Of a DNA stretch of 64,000 nucleotides, positions 1-8,997 are shown piece after piece. Made by a program: the position numbers and the translations under genes. The notes beneath the pieces are model-generated. The model was not told the DNA's origin. It was given only the letters and a program-made list of their open reading frames with translations, and searched no databases. The stretch's first letter is position 1; the number at the start of each line of letters is the position of its first letter. The DNA comes from Williamsia herbipolensis (lineage in GTDB: Bacteria; Actinomycetota; Actinomycetes; Mycobacteriales; Mycobacteriaceae): positions 1 to 64,000 of the forward strand of contig NZ_JXYP01000014.1 of NCBI RefSeq assembly GCF_000964005.1. Direction: 5' to 3'.

Positions 1-78
1 CAGTTTGTTAAATCCGATGACACCGAACCCCCGGGCGGCGACGATGACCACCACGATCACGAGGAGAGCGATGAGCAC
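1..78 (-). CDS. LemA-family protein, second copy (5' end only, cut by window)
   Basis: The minus strand from a GTG at 78 encodes 26 residues that nearly repeat the N-terminus of the complete LemA protein at 1707: a hydrophobic segment followed by GFGVIGFNKL. A purine-rich ribosome-binding stretch (AAAAGGAAGG) sits just upstream, as in the other copy. It lies 33 nt downstream of the DUF2207 stop, so the order is DUF2207 then lemA on the minus strand. The reading frame is open to the window edge, so completeness cannot be judged. LemA proteins are membrane-anchored helical proteins of unclear role. Confidence 0.7.
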   Translation of the reverse strand, partial: MLIALLVIVVVIVAARGFGVIGFNKL

Positions 79-134
79 GAGGACCTTCCTTTTCCCAAAA
101 GATTTTGCTGGTTACCAGGCCCCGCCGCCGCCAC
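1..134. repeat. Left arm of 134-bp inverted repeat
   Basis: Positions 134 down to 1 on the minus strand match 1651-1784 on the plus strand with about 10 mismatches. The arm holds the last codons and stop of DUF2207, the ribosome-binding site and the first 26 codons of a lemA gene. It may continue past the window edge. Confidence 0.85.
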
Positions 135-1683
135 CGCCGCCTCCCCCACCACCGGAGAACCCGCCACCGCCACTGCTGCTCGACGACTGCTGGGTGGCCT
201 CGTAGGAGGAGATCGAAGAAGCGACCGACGAGGTGAAATCCGACGAGAAGGAGCTCATCGAGCCCAGTCCGTATCCGACGCCGAGTCCGTGACCGGTGTT
301 GAGATATCCGGGCGTCGGCGGCTCTTGTCGGTTCGCGACGCGATACTTCTCGGCCCACTCGTCGGCGACGTCGAATGCGACAGCCCAGGGGATGTACTTG
401 GTGTAGAGCTCGTGGCGCCCGCTGAAATCGAATCGCGCCTCGCTCGAGGGGGTGCCCAGCACCCTGCGGAATCCGCCCAGCTGCGACCACACGTCACGAC
501 CGCGCTTGGTGCGGAACGTCATCGCGCCGGGCGCCAGAACCGGCACCGCGACGACGGCGAAGACCGCGAAAGGCAGACCGAACATCGACCGGTCGAACGG
601 GTTGATGAAGTAGAACACCGCGGCGGCGATCACCCCGACGACCAGCAACACGCGCCCGGCTCCGCCGAGGCCGGCGCGTTCCATGAGCCCCGCGGTACGG
701 GCCCACCCCGACACCGAACCGTCGAAAGCCCGTCGCGACTCTCGTAGTGACTTGCCGCCCTCGGCGTCGTCGGGATCGGCGACAAAGGACTGCCCCGGCG
801 AGATGCCCAGGGTCGACGCGGCCTGCCGGGTGACGGTGTCGAGTGCGTCCCAGTTCCCGTCCTTGCCGCTGATCCGCCAGGTGGTGCCGTCTTTCTCCAG
901 CGTCGCGACCCCCGCCTCGCCGAGTTGCAACATGGTCGCCGCGAAGTGGTCGTCGGTGACCGTCTCGGTCAACAGGTAGGCGCCCTGCGCGGGTCCGATG
1001 CCCTCGGGAGGGCCGTACATCAGCGGGAAGGCCGGCGAACTCTCGTGGGTGGTGCGCACGATGAGCCACGCCGCGATGCCGGCCACCACCGCGAGCACGC
1101 CGATCACGACGACCAACCAGACCGAGCGGCCGAGGACGGGATCGAGGGTCACCGACCAGGGCACGCTCACCCGCCCCGGTGCGGGTACGTCGAGCGAGGA
1201 CTGCACGGTGACCGGCGTATGCGGCTCGAGGGCACCGGTCACGACCATCAGCGAGTTCCCGGTCGTGGTCGCCGTGCACCCGGTGTCGGACGCCGCGCCG
1301 ACGGCGCAGCGGGTGTCCTGCGGTGCGGCAGGCAGATTCACCGTCAGCGCGCTGCGCTCGATCGGCATCTGCCAGCCACCGGGGATCAGGTTCCAGTAGA
1401 ACTGAGCGCCGTCCCGCCCGCTCAGCGGCGCCGACAGCGCACCGGGCACGGTGTAGGTGATGACGTAGACGTGTGAGCCGGTGATGGTCTCGTCGGCGTC
1501 GCCGATCTTCGCCACCACGTACCGTCCGCCGCTCTCGGTGCTCACGTCGAGGCCGTCGGGGCGTCCGTCGCGGGTCACCCCGATGTCCTTCGGGACCAAT
1601 CGTGCGTCGGGGTTGTTCGGGTCGACCACGTCGAAGAAGCGGAAGATGCCGTGGCGGCGGCGGGTCCTGGTAACCAGCAACAT
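112..1683 (-). pseudogene. DUF2207 membrane protein, 5'-truncated
   Basis: The 523-residue frame is a DUF2207 (YciQ-like) predicted membrane protein. It begins inside the family's RRHGI(F/Y)R motif (residues 8-15), so the signal peptide and first part of the extracellular domain are missing. The rest is present: an extracellular beta-rich region to about residue 185, a membrane segment at 187-209, two more hydrophobic segments near 345-390, and a Ser/Gly-rich tail ending in a glycine run. The first seven codons come from the inverted repeat, not from DUF2207. Function of the family is unknown; it is often next to LemA, as here. The truncation argues for a pseudogene unless the junction is an assembly error. 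Confidence 0.75.
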
Positions 1684-1784
1684 CTTTCGAGAAAAGGAAG
1701 GTCCTCGTGCTCATCGCTCTCATCGTGATCGTGGTGCTCATCGTCGCCGCCGTGGCGTTCGGTGTCATCGGATTCAACAAACTG
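1651..1784. repeat. Right arm of 134-bp inverted repeat
   Basis: This plus-strand copy carries the last few codons of a DUF2207 gene (Gly-Gly-Gly-Ser-Trp-stop, ending 1673), then the ribosome-binding site and start of the complete lemA. It abuts the RRHGI codons of the minus-strand DUF2207 exactly at a GTGGCGGCGGCGG stretch, which is present in both sequences and probably marks the recombination point. Confidence 0.85.
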
Positions 1785-2270
1785 AAGAAGGCCGACATCG
1801 GCGCCCAGGAGGCGCTCGGTGGCATCGACGTCCAGCTGACGCGACGGGCCGACCTCATCCCGAACCTCGTGAACACCGTGAAGGGTTATGCGGCCCATGA
1901 GAAGGGCGTGTTCGAGGCGGTCACCGAGGCGCGTTCGCGGGTCGCGGCCGCGGCGCAGGGTGACGCGGTGCCCGAGAAGGCCACCGCCGATGCGCAGCTG
2001 AACAAGGCGCTCGTCGATGTGATGGCCGTGGCCGAGGCCTACCCCGATCTCAAGGCCAATCAGGGATTCCTCGATCTGCAGGGCCAGTTGGCCGAGACCG
2101 AGAACCAGATCTCCTTTGCCCGCCAGTTCTACAACGACGCGGTCACCACGCTGAACACTCTCGTCCAGACCATCCCGTGGATGTTCTTCGCCGGCTTCGC
2201 CAAGGTCTCGACCCGCGAGTTCTACAAGGCGCCCGAAGGCCAGCAGGCGCCGCCGACGGTGAGTTTCTGA
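1707..2270 (+). CDS. LemA family protein
   Basis: The 187-residue protein has one N-terminal membrane segment (residues 1-20) and the LemA core: RRADLIPNLVNTVKGY near residues 46-61 followed by long helices. Full length is typical of the family. The start is a GTG seven bases after AAGGAAGG. LemA proteins are proposed to be anchored with the helical domain exposed on one face of the membrane; their biochemical role is not established. It usually pairs with DUF2207, and the truncated DUF2207 gene lies immediately upstream on the opposite strand. Confidence 0.88.
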   Translation: MLIALIVIVVLIVAAVAFGVIGFNKLKKADIGAQEALGGIDVQLTRRADLIPNLVNTVKGYAAHEKGVFEAVTEARSRVAAAAQGDAVPEKATADAQLNKALVDVMAVAEAYPDLKANQGFLDLQGQLAETENQISFARQFYNDAVTTLNTLVQTIPWMFFAGFAKVSTREFYKAPEGQQAPPTVSF

Positions 2271-2321
2271 CACCTGGCCGCGCGGGGGACAGCCAGCAGG
2301 CGCCGCCGACGGTGAGTTTCT
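2239..2321. repeat. 30-bp perfect direct repeat (lemA 3' end duplicated)
   Basis: Bases 2239-2268 and 2292-2321 are identical over 30 bp. The first copy is the C-terminal coding end of lemA (QQAPPTVSF then TGA). The second is the same peptide end followed by TAG, stranded between lemA and the glycosyltransferase. Its TAG overlaps the stop of the convergent glycosyltransferase gene. Confidence 0.9.
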
Positions 2322-3468
2322 AGGCCGGGAACTGCTCGATCGCGTCGGCGGCGGCCGCGACACCGCCGTGGGCGCGGACCTCGGCGCTGACCTCGCCGGC
2401 TCGGACGGACAGACGCTCGGCGGCGGCGACGGCGTCGGCGAGCGTCTGGGCGGTCACCTCGGCCTGCGACAGCTGCACTCCCACTCCGAGTTCGACGAGC
2501 ATGTCGGCGTTGCCGAACTGATCGACGGCCGCAGGGATCGCCACGGTGGGCACCCCGAACCACAGCGATTCGGTGCAGCCGCCCATCCCGGCGTGGGTGA
2601 TGAACACCGATGCGGCCTCGAGGACCGCGAGCTGCGGGACGTGCTGATGCACCTGCACGTTCGGCGGGAGTTCACCGAGGTCTGTGGGGTCGACGCGGTG
2701 GCCGATGGACATGACCACCAGCCAGTCGGTGCCGGCGAACGTGTCGATGCACAGACGGTAGAAGTCGGGTTGTTCGTTGAAGCCGGTGCCGAACGACACG
2801 TAGAGGATCTTCCCGTCGGGTGGGGTCCAGCTGCGATCGGCCAGGCGCACAGGGTCGAGACACGGTCCGACGAACTGCACATGGTCGCCGACGCGATCGG
2901 CGTGCGGCTGCATCACCCTCGGGATGAGCGACAGGCAGTGCTCGGGATAGGTGATCCAGTCCCACGGGTCGGTGTCGATACCGTTGCTGCGCAACCACTC
3001 CGCATACACGTCGTGGTATCGCACGCCGGTCGCCGAACTGCGCAGCGGACCGATGGCGTCGGCGAGATCCTCGGCGTACCCGTCCCACGCCACATACGCG
3101 GGTGACAGCTGCACCGCGGGTACGCCGTAACGCTCACCGAGCACAGGTGCGGCCATACCGCCGATGTCGTAGAGAAGCAGATCAGGTCGATCGTCGTCAT
3201 AGAAACCGATCAGCACAGGGAACGCCGCGATGGTCTCGTCGAGGAACACGTGCATCGCCGCCGCCGGATCGTCGGGCCACGCATCCTGGCCCTGCGGCAG
3301 AACCGACTCCCACGACACGATCTCGACGCCGTACGGCTCGACGATCGACGCGGCCGATCGGCCCACCGCGTAGGTGATCCGATGTCCGCGTCGTACCAGT
3401 TCGGCGATCGCGGCCAGCGACGGGTAGATGTGACTGGGGGCTGTCGTGCCGATCATCGCGATGTGCAT
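2320..3468 (-). CDS. GT1/MGT-type glycosyltransferase
   Basis: The 382-residue protein has the GT-B layout of UDP-sugar glycosyltransferases of the macrolide/flavonoid type (GT1). The N-terminal domain opens with MHIAMIGTTAPSHIYPSLA, the position of the usual GHxxP acceptor loop. The C-terminal nucleotide-sugar site has the signature HAGMGGCTESLWFGVPTVAIP near residues 290-310 with a following DQ pair. It would transfer a sugar from a nucleotide donor to a small lipophilic acceptor; the acceptor cannot be told from sequence. It is transcribed alone, convergent with lemA. Confidence 0.85.
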   Translation of the reverse strand: MHIAMIGTTAPSHIYPSLAAIAELVRRGHRITYAVGRSAASIVEPYGVEIVSWESVLPQGQDAWPDDPAAAMHVFLDETIAAFPVLIGFYDDDRPDLLLYDIGGMAAPVLGERYGVPAVQLSPAYVAWDGYAEDLADAIGPLRSSATGVRYHDVYAEWLRSNGIDTDPWDWITYPEHCLSLIPRVMQPHADRVGDHVQFVGPCLDPVRLADRSWTPPDGKILYVSFGTGFNEQPDFYRLCIDTFAGTDWLVVMSIGHRVDPTDLGELPPNVQVHQHVPQLAVLEAASVFITHAGMGGCTESLWFGVPTVAIPAAVDQFGNADMLVELGVGVQLSQAEVTAQTLADAVAAAERLSVRAGEVSAEVRAHGGVAAAADAIEQFPA

Positions 3469-3522
3469 GGATCCGAGGGTAGGTGGCCGATCGCAGACTG
3501 CGCGAGCCGTTTTCGACAGGGG

Positions 3523-3900
3523 CTAGATGCGTGGGCCGATGGTCGCGACGAGTGTCCAGGTGCCGGCACGGGTGTATCTGCCGGCGACCCCGCTCGCGGT
3601 GATCTCCTCTGCAGGAACCACTCTCGGGTCGACGAGCTCATGGCGTCTGCCGGCCCGTCTGATCTCGCCGCCGTTCGCGGCGATCAGGTTCTTGACCCAC
3701 TGGGTGCGTGGGCCGTAGAGAACGGGTATCGCGAATCCCTCGGGTGTGTGGAAACCGACGACGGGCGTCCGGTACGCACGCCCGGATGTCCGACCGGTGT
3801 GCAGGACAACCGCCCACGGCGGGATCAACCACGCCCACAGACCCTGCACGCGATTCGTCACATGTTTGTTCACGATCGCGACCACACCCGGGATCTGCAT
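3523..3900 (-). CDS. Deazaflavin (F420)-dependent nitroreductase-family protein
   Basis: The 125-residue protein matches the small split-barrel DDN/DUF385 family of mycobacteria, which bind F420 and reduce quinones or nitro compounds. Visible marks are VVLHTGRTSGRAYRTPVVG in residues 31-49, the F420-phosphate-binding stretch of the family, and the FAIPVLYG and WVKNL segments after it. It is probably cytoplasmic or membrane-associated. It lies 54 nt upstream of the glycosyltransferase in the same direction, so the two may be co-transcribed. Confidence 0.82.
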   Translation of the reverse strand: MQIPGVVAIVNKHVTNRVQGLWAWLIPPWAVVLHTGRTSGRAYRTPVVGFHTPEGFAIPVLYGPRTQWVKNLIAANGGEIRRAGRRHELVDPRVVPAEEITASGVAGRYTRAGTWTLVATIGPRI

Positions 3901-3959
3901 GGTGGCTCATGCTAGCCGCGAAGACTCGTCGTGGCATGGGTCCGTGGACGCAGGTATGC

Positions 3960-3975
3960 TCGAACATGTATTCGA
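3960..3975 (+). promoter_or_regulatory. LexA (SOS) box-like operator
   Basis: TCGAAC ATGT ATTCGA matches the actinobacterial SOS box TCGAAC-N4-GTTCGA in 11 of 12 conserved bases. It overlaps the end of a possible -10 (TATGCT, 3955-3960) and lies 19 nt before the HNH gene start. In M. tuberculosis several 13E12/DUF222 genes are known LexA targets. Confidence 0.65.
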
Positions 3976-3994
3976 TGGATGATTCGGGGGGATC

Positions 3995-5310
3995 ATGGAC
4001 ACCACGCAGGACGCAGGAGTGGTTGCGCTGCAGGCGGTCTTGTCGTCCCTCGGCGACCTCCCACCCGCGGACACCGAAGCGTCGGCGGTCGACCAGATCG
4101 CACTTCTCGAGTCGGCGAAGGCGGCATGTGCTGCAGCGCAGGCAAAGCAGACCATGCGCCTCGAGGAACTGCGTCTCAAATCGGAGACCGCCGCCGGGTA
4201 CCGAAGGCCCGCCAGGGTCGTGGGTTGGCCGCCGAGGTCGCACTCGCACGCAAAGCGTCCGGCTCTGCTGGTGGTCGGCACCTCGGGTTCGCGCGTGCGT
4301 TGATGCGCGAGATGCCCTACACCCGTGCGGCGTTGGCGTCCGGTGCGCTCACCGAGTGGCGCGCGACGATCCTCGTCCGGGAGACCGCGCACCTCACGCC
4401 ACATGATCGCGCCGAGGTCGACCGCCGCCTGTGTGCTGACGTGTCGGTGCTGGAAGGCGTCGGCGACCGGGCGTTGGACGCCGAGGTCAAGCGGCTCGCC
4501 TACGAACTCGATCCACAGGCGGTGGTCGACCGGCACGCCCAGGCGGCGAAAGATCGTCGGGTGTCGACCCGACCCGCGCCCGACGGGATGGTGCGGCTGT
4601 CGGCGTTGCTGCCGTTGGTGTCGGGGAGCTCGGTGTACGCGGCGTTGAAGAAGCATGCCGATGCCACCGTTGGCGTCGACGACCGCACGCACGCGCAGGT
4701 GATGGCCGATGCTCTCGTCGAGCAGATCACCGGTGCCGCGACGGTCGACGCTCTGCCGGTGGCGGTGAACGTCGTGATGTCCGACGAGGTCTTGGCCGGG
4801 AACGGCAGTGCGGCCGCCCATGTCACCGGGTACGGACCGATCCCCGCCGACACCGCTCGCGGTCTCATCGCCGAGTCCCTCGACGCCGACGCCGCCACCA
4901 CGTTGCGTCGCCTCTACCAGGCCCCGACGAGCGGTTCATTGGTCGCGATGGACTCCACCGCACGTCTGTTTCCAAGCGGGCTCAAACAGTTCCTCGACCT
5001 ACGTGACGAATCGTGTCGCATCCCGTACTGCGACGCTCCGATCGCCGAATACGACCACGCTGACCCGTACTCACGAGGCGGACAGACCAATGCTCGCAAC
5101 GGCCTCGGCATGTGCGCGAGCCACAACCGTGCGAAACAGAACCCAGGCTGGACAGTCGTCACCGACGTCGACACCGGCAGACATACAGCCACTCTCACCA
5201 CACCCACCGGGCACAGCCATGTCTCGCGCGCGCCGGCACCGCCGGGCCACCACGATCAGCCCGTCAGTCTCGTCGAACGACAGCTCCGCGCGTTGCTGGA
5301 CGCTGCCTAG
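3995..5310 (+). pseudogene. DUF222/HNH endonuclease (13E12 family), single-base frameshift
   Basis: Two frames join to give a full DUF222-HNH protein of about 438 residues. The N-terminal part starts at ATG 3995 after GGGGG. The frame must shift at the GGG run 4196-4198: one extra G restores AAGVPKARQGRGLAAEV and the rest continues to 5310. The DUF222 region covers most of the protein. The HNH zinc-nuclease core is at the C-terminus (CRIPYCDAPIAEYDHADPYS, then CASHN). These are repetitive, probably selfish or mobile endonuclease genes of actinobacteria. The stop overlaps the convergent HugZ gene. It is either a pseudogene or a sequencing error. Confidence 0.8.
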
Positions 5311-6110
5311 CTGCGCGCCCGCTTGGCCAGTTCGACGGTGGCGGCACGGAGATCGTCGATGGAATCGATCGGCGTCGCGTATCCGACACGGGTGTAGGCG
5401 ATCCCGCGGGGTGTCGACACCTTGAGATCCAAGCCGTAGCGATCCGCCGCGGTGCACGACGCGCCGGTCGCGTCCGGGAAGCCGCCGAGTGCCTGGGCCA
5501 TCGCGGTGAGCGAGTCGGCATGGTCGTCGTTGAGGTGATCGATCGCGCCGGCCGCCTTCGGCGACACCGCATCGGGCCGCGCCGCCAGGTAATCTGCAGC
5601 CGAGGCCGAATCCATCCGGCCGTAGCCGCCCACCCAGCGCACGCGCTCCACCCGCAGCACCCACAGGGTGAAGTCGCTGTAGTCGATGTAGTACTTCGCC
5701 GCCGCCACCGCCGCGAGATGCGCCTCGCGCGCCGCGGTGTACTCGTCGCCCGTCGGGCGCTCGACCCGACCGGCGAGCGTGATCCGTCCGCTCGCGAGCG
5801 GATCGGGATCGGTGGTGGGGGCGACGATCGCGAGACTGGCGCGCGCATCGCCGGAGAGATTGCGACCGTGCTCGGCCATGTGCGAGACACACAGCACCGG
5901 TTGACCGTCGAGCAATCCATAGGTCACGTACGAGGCCCAGGGCTCACCGTCGGCGGTGATGCTCGCCAGCGTCGCCGTCGACGTGGAGGCGGCGATGGTG
6001 CGAGCCTCCTCGGCGGCACTCGGCCGCGCGTCGTTCGTGACCGGTGTCAACGGTGCGGGCACCGAGGGTGCGTCACCCGGATCGCCGTGATCGCGCAATG
6101 TCTCGGCCAC
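5307..6110 (-). CDS. HugZ-type pyridoxamine 5'-phosphate oxidase-like protein (DUF2470)
   Basis: The 267-residue protein has an N-terminal split-barrel domain (about residues 35-180; TLASITADGEPWASYVTYG) and a C-terminal DUF2470 domain with IDHLNDDHADSL near 190-205. That arrangement is seen in HugZ-like haem-binding or haem-degrading proteins and related flavin enzymes. The DUF2470 His-rich motif is intact. Cofactor and substrate are not certain: haem is inferred from family members only. It ends 2 nt before the neighbouring flavoprotein's stop region begins, so the two genes probably share a transcript. Confidence 0.82.
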   Translation of the reverse strand: MAETLRDHGDPGDAPSVPAPLTPVTNDARPSAAEEARTIAASTSTATLASITADGEPWASYVTYGLLDGQPVLCVSHMAEHGRNLSGDARASLAIVAPTTDPDPLASGRITLAGRVERPTGDEYTAAREAHLAAVAAAKYYIDYSDFTLWVLRVERVRWVGGYGRMDSASAADYLAARPDAVSPKAAGAIDHLNDDHADSLTAMAQALGGFPDATGASCTAADRYGLDLKVSTPRGIAYTRVGYATPIDSIDDLRAATVELAKRARS

Positions 6111-6112
6111 GG

Positions 6113-7789
6113 TCAGTTGCCTCCCAGTGCTGATGCGGCGGCGCGTCCGGCGGTGCGCCCCGAGAACAGGCAGCCACCGAGGAACGTGCCCTCCAGCGAG
6201 TTGTACCCGTGCACCCCGCCGCCGCCGAATCCGGCGGCCTCACCGGCCGCGTACAGGCCGTCGATCGCGACACCCTCGGAATCGAGGACACGGGAATCGA
6301 GGTCGGTCTGGATGCCGCCCAACGACTTCCGGGTGATGACGTGCAGCTTCACACCGATCAGCGGGCCGTCCTCGGGGTCGAGGATCTTGCCGGGCGCGGC
6401 GGTCCGGCCGAGCCGCTCACCGATGAACGCCCGCGAATTGCGGATGGCCATGATCTGGCTGTCCTTGCTGTAGGCGTTGTCGAGCTGGGAATCGCGGGCC
6501 TCGATCTGTTCGCGGATCGCCAGCGAGTCGAGCAGCTCGGTGTCGGTGAGCTTGTTCATCCCCGCGACGAGCTCCTCGAGGGTGTCGGCGACCACGAAGT
6601 CGGCGCCGCGGCGCATGAACGCGTCGACCGGTCCCGGTGCCGACGAGCTCAGGCGCTCGCGGGCCATGGCGAGCTTGCTCTTGCTGGTGATGTCGGGGTT
6701 CTGCTCAGACCCCGACAGCGCGAACTCCTTCGCGATGATCCGCTGGTTGAGGATGAACCACGAATGGTCGTGCTCGGCGATGTCGGGTGTGGTTCGCAGG
6801 TGCTTGAGGGTGGCGAGGGTGTCGAAGCCAGGAAGGCATGGGTTGGGGAGTCGTCGACCCAGCGCGTCGAACCACATCGACGACGGAACCGGCAGGATCC
6901 GGATGCCGTGGGACGCCCAGATGGGGTTCCAGTTCTGCACGCCCTCGGTGTAGTGCCACATACGATCCCGGTTCACCAGGCGCGCGCCGGCCTGTTCGGC
7001 GATTCCGAGCATCCGGCCGTCGACGTACTCCGGGACACCGGTGATCATCGTCGAGGGTGCGGTGCCGAGACGCTCCGGCCAGAACTCGCGCACCAGGTCG
7101 TGGTTGCCGCCGATACCGCCAGTCGTCACGACCACCGCCTGGGCCCGCAGCTCGAAATCACCGATCACCTCCCGCGAGGTGGGTGCACCACGCACGGCAC
7201 GGTCGGGTGCGAGGACGGTTCCGCTGACACCCACCACCGCGCCGCCCTCGCGGATGATCGCGTCGACGCGATGGCGGTGGTGAAAGGTGAGGGTGCCCGC
7301 CGCGGCGGCGCGGTGCGCGTGGGCGATGAACGGCTCGACCACACCGGTACCGGTGCCCCACGCGACGTGGAAACGCGGCACGGAGTTGCCGTGGGCATCG
7401 GCGCGCAGACCGCCGCGCTCCGCCCACCCGACGGTCGGCAGGAACTTCACGCCGTGGCCGTCGAGCCACGGACGCTTCTCTCCGGCGGCGAACTCGACGT
7501 AGGCGCGGGCCCACTGCACGGCCCAGGAGTCCTCGTCGTCGAGCCGGTCGAACCGGGCGCTGTTGCGCCAGTCCTGCCAGGCGAGATCGAACGAGTCCTT
7601 CACCCGCAGCCGGCGCTGCTCGGGACTGTCGACGAAGAACAGCCCTCCGAACGACCACCAAGCCTGACCACCGAGGTTCTCGGCGTTCTCCTGGTCGAGC
7701 AGCGCGACACGATGCCCGACACTGGTGAGTTCGTGGGCAGCGACGAGACCCGCGAGGCCTGCTCCCACCACGATGACGTCGACGTCCAC
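6113..7789 (-). CDS. KstD-like FAD-binding dehydrogenase
   Basis: The start is taken as GTG 7789, because the Rossmann motif VDVIVVGAGLAGLVAAHEL must be at the N-terminus; the upstream 35 codons look non-coding. The resulting 558-residue protein has the FAD-binding GxGxxG at residues 9-14 and the succinate dehydrogenase/fumarate reductase-type fold. It has a GGIGGNHDLVREFWP loop and the closing FAD site LYAAGEAAGFGGGGVHGYNS near residue 520. It resembles the actinobacterial FAD-binding dehydrogenase group related to 3-ketosteroid dehydrogenases. The substrate is unknown. It is divergent from ribokinase (77 bp between starts). Confidence 0.85.
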   Translation of the reverse strand: MDVDVIVVGAGLAGLVAAHELTSVGHRVALLDQENAENLGGQAWWSFGGLFFVDSPEQRRLRVKDSFDLAWQDWRNSARFDRLDDEDSWAVQWARAYVEFAAGEKRPWLDGHGVKFLPTVGWAERGGLRADAHGNSVPRFHVAWGTGTGVVEPFIAHAHRAAAAGTLTFHHRHRVDAIIREGGAVVGVSGTVLAPDRAVRGAPTSREVIGDFELRAQAVVVTTGGIGGNHDLVREFWPERLGTAPSTMITGVPEYVDGRMLGIAEQAGARLVNRDRMWHYTEGVQNWNPIWASHGIRILPVPSSMWFDALGRRLPNPCLPGFDTLATLKHLRTTPDIAEHDHSWFILNQRIIAKEFALSGSEQNPDITSKSKLAMARERLSSSAPGPVDAFMRRGADFVVADTLEELVAGMNKLTDTELLDSLAIREQIEARDSQLDNAYSKDSQIMAIRNSRAFIGERLGRTAAPGKILDPEDGPLIGVKLHVITRKSLGGIQTDLDSRVLDSEGVAIDGLYAAGEAAGFGGGGVHGYNSLEGTFLGGCLFSGRTAGRAAASALGGN

Positions 7790-7866
7790 GCTGCACCCCT
7801 GTCGGTCTGTGCGTACCTGCGATCCTCGATCGAGACTACTGCGCGGCGCGGCGGTGGTGAACGGGC

Positions 7867-8781
7867 ATGATCGCTCGCATGGCGGGTGCAGCACAGGGAA
7901 CCGGGACGGTCGTCGTGGTCGGCTCGATCAACGTCGACGAGGTGGCCGAGGTCGAGCGGATCCCGCGGCCGGGGGAGACCGTTCTGGCGACGGCGTCGCG
8001 ACGCAATGTCGGCGGCAAGGGCGCCAACCAGGCCGTCGCGGCCTGCATCGTCGCCGACGAGGTCGCGTTCATCGGACGGGTCGGAGCCGACGCGCACGGT
8101 GACTTCCTCCGCCGCGGCCTGCACGATCACGGCGTCGACGTCGCGATGCTCGTCGCGGTCGACGGCCACGAGAGCGGCGCGGCCCACATCACGGTCGCCG
8201 ACGGTGAGAACACGATCGTGGTGGTCGGCGGCGCCAATCGGGCCTGGGACCGTCTCGACGACTCAGAAGCGGCCCGCGTCGGCGCCGCAGCCGTCGTGGT
8301 GTGTCAGCTCGAGATCCCGCCCACCGTGGTCGACGATACGGCCGCCCACACGCGAGGTCGGTTCGTCCTCAACGCCGCACCCGCCGGGCCCGTGTCGGCG
8401 CCGACGCTCCGGCGATGCGACCCGGTGATCGTCAACGAGCACGAACTCGCCGAACTCACCGGCCAGGCGGTCGGCGACATCGCGTCGGCGACCGCCGCAG
8501 CCACCGCACTGCGCGAGCAGGGTGCGCTCAGCGTCGTCGCGACCCTCGGCGCATCCGGCGCCGTCTGGGTCACCGACGACGGCAGCGGCCACAGTCCCGC
8601 GCCGACGGTGCGGGTGGTCGACAGCACCGGGGCGGGCGACCTGTTCGTCGGCGTACTCGCCGGGCGCCTGGCGACGGGGGAGCCGATGAACATCGCGGTC
8701 GCCGATGCCGTCGGCGCGGCATCGGTGTCGGTGGGTGCGGCGGGCACCATCGACTCCTATCCGGTGCGCGGCGAACTCTGA
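7867..8781 (+). CDS. rbsK: Ribokinase (PfkB family)
   Basis: The 304-residue protein phosphorylates ribose to ribose 5-phosphate. PfkB features are the N-terminal VVVVGSINVDEVAEVERIPR, the substrate motif NVGGKGANQAVAA near residue 50, and the C-terminal catalytic/anion-hole motif DSTGAGDLFVGVLAG near 255-270 with the base Asp in GAGD. An ATG at 7879 is an alternative start. No sugar transporter or regulator is adjacent, so the ribose source (import or nucleoside salvage) is unclear. Confidence 0.87.
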   Translation: MIARMAGAAQGTGTVVVVGSINVDEVAEVERIPRPGETVLATASRRNVGGKGANQAVAACIVADEVAFIGRVGADAHGDFLRRGLHDHGVDVAMLVAVDGHESGAAHITVADGENTIVVVGGANRAWDRLDDSEAARVGAAAVVVCQLEIPPTVVDDTAAHTRGRFVLNAAPAGPVSAPTLRRCDPVIVNEHELAELTGQAVGDIASATAAATALREQGALSVVATLGASGAVWVTDDGSGHSPAPTVRVVDSTGAGDLFVGVLAGRLATGEPMNIAVADAVGAASVSVGAAGTIDSYPVRGEL

Positions 8782-8838
8782 ACGGGGCGCGCCGACGTCT
8801 GATTAGGTCCACGGACCGCGGCAGTTCAGGATGATGCG

Positions 8839-8997
8839 ATGCTGACTGTGATCGTCCTCACCGCGGTGGGGTCGTGGGGCGTCGTCTCCCCGGTGGCGGC
8901 GGTGCTGATCGGTTCGATGATCTCCCTGCGCGATGTCGGTCCGTCGCCCGCCGCGCCACCGCCGGCCACCGTGAGCGACCTGCATGCCCCGGCGTAG
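8839..8997 (+). CDS. Small membrane protein overlapping the NUDIX gene
   Basis: ATG 8839 opens a 52-codon frame encoding a hydrophobic N-terminal half (MLTVIVLTAVGSWGVVSPVA, one membrane segment) and a Pro/Ala-rich tail. It overlaps the start of the NUDIX gene by 14 nt, which suggests translational coupling. A GGCAGTTCAGGATG stretch precedes it. No family is recognised. The overlap and membrane pattern support a real gene, but a chance frame cannot be excluded in DNA this GC-rich. Confidence 0.45.
   Translation: MLTVIVLTAVGSWGVVSPVAAVLIGSMISLRDVGPSPAAPPPATVSDLHAPA

Noticed and set aside
6209-7870. 553-codon plus-strand open frame
   Set aside because: Antisense to the FAD dehydrogenase, which has clear motifs.
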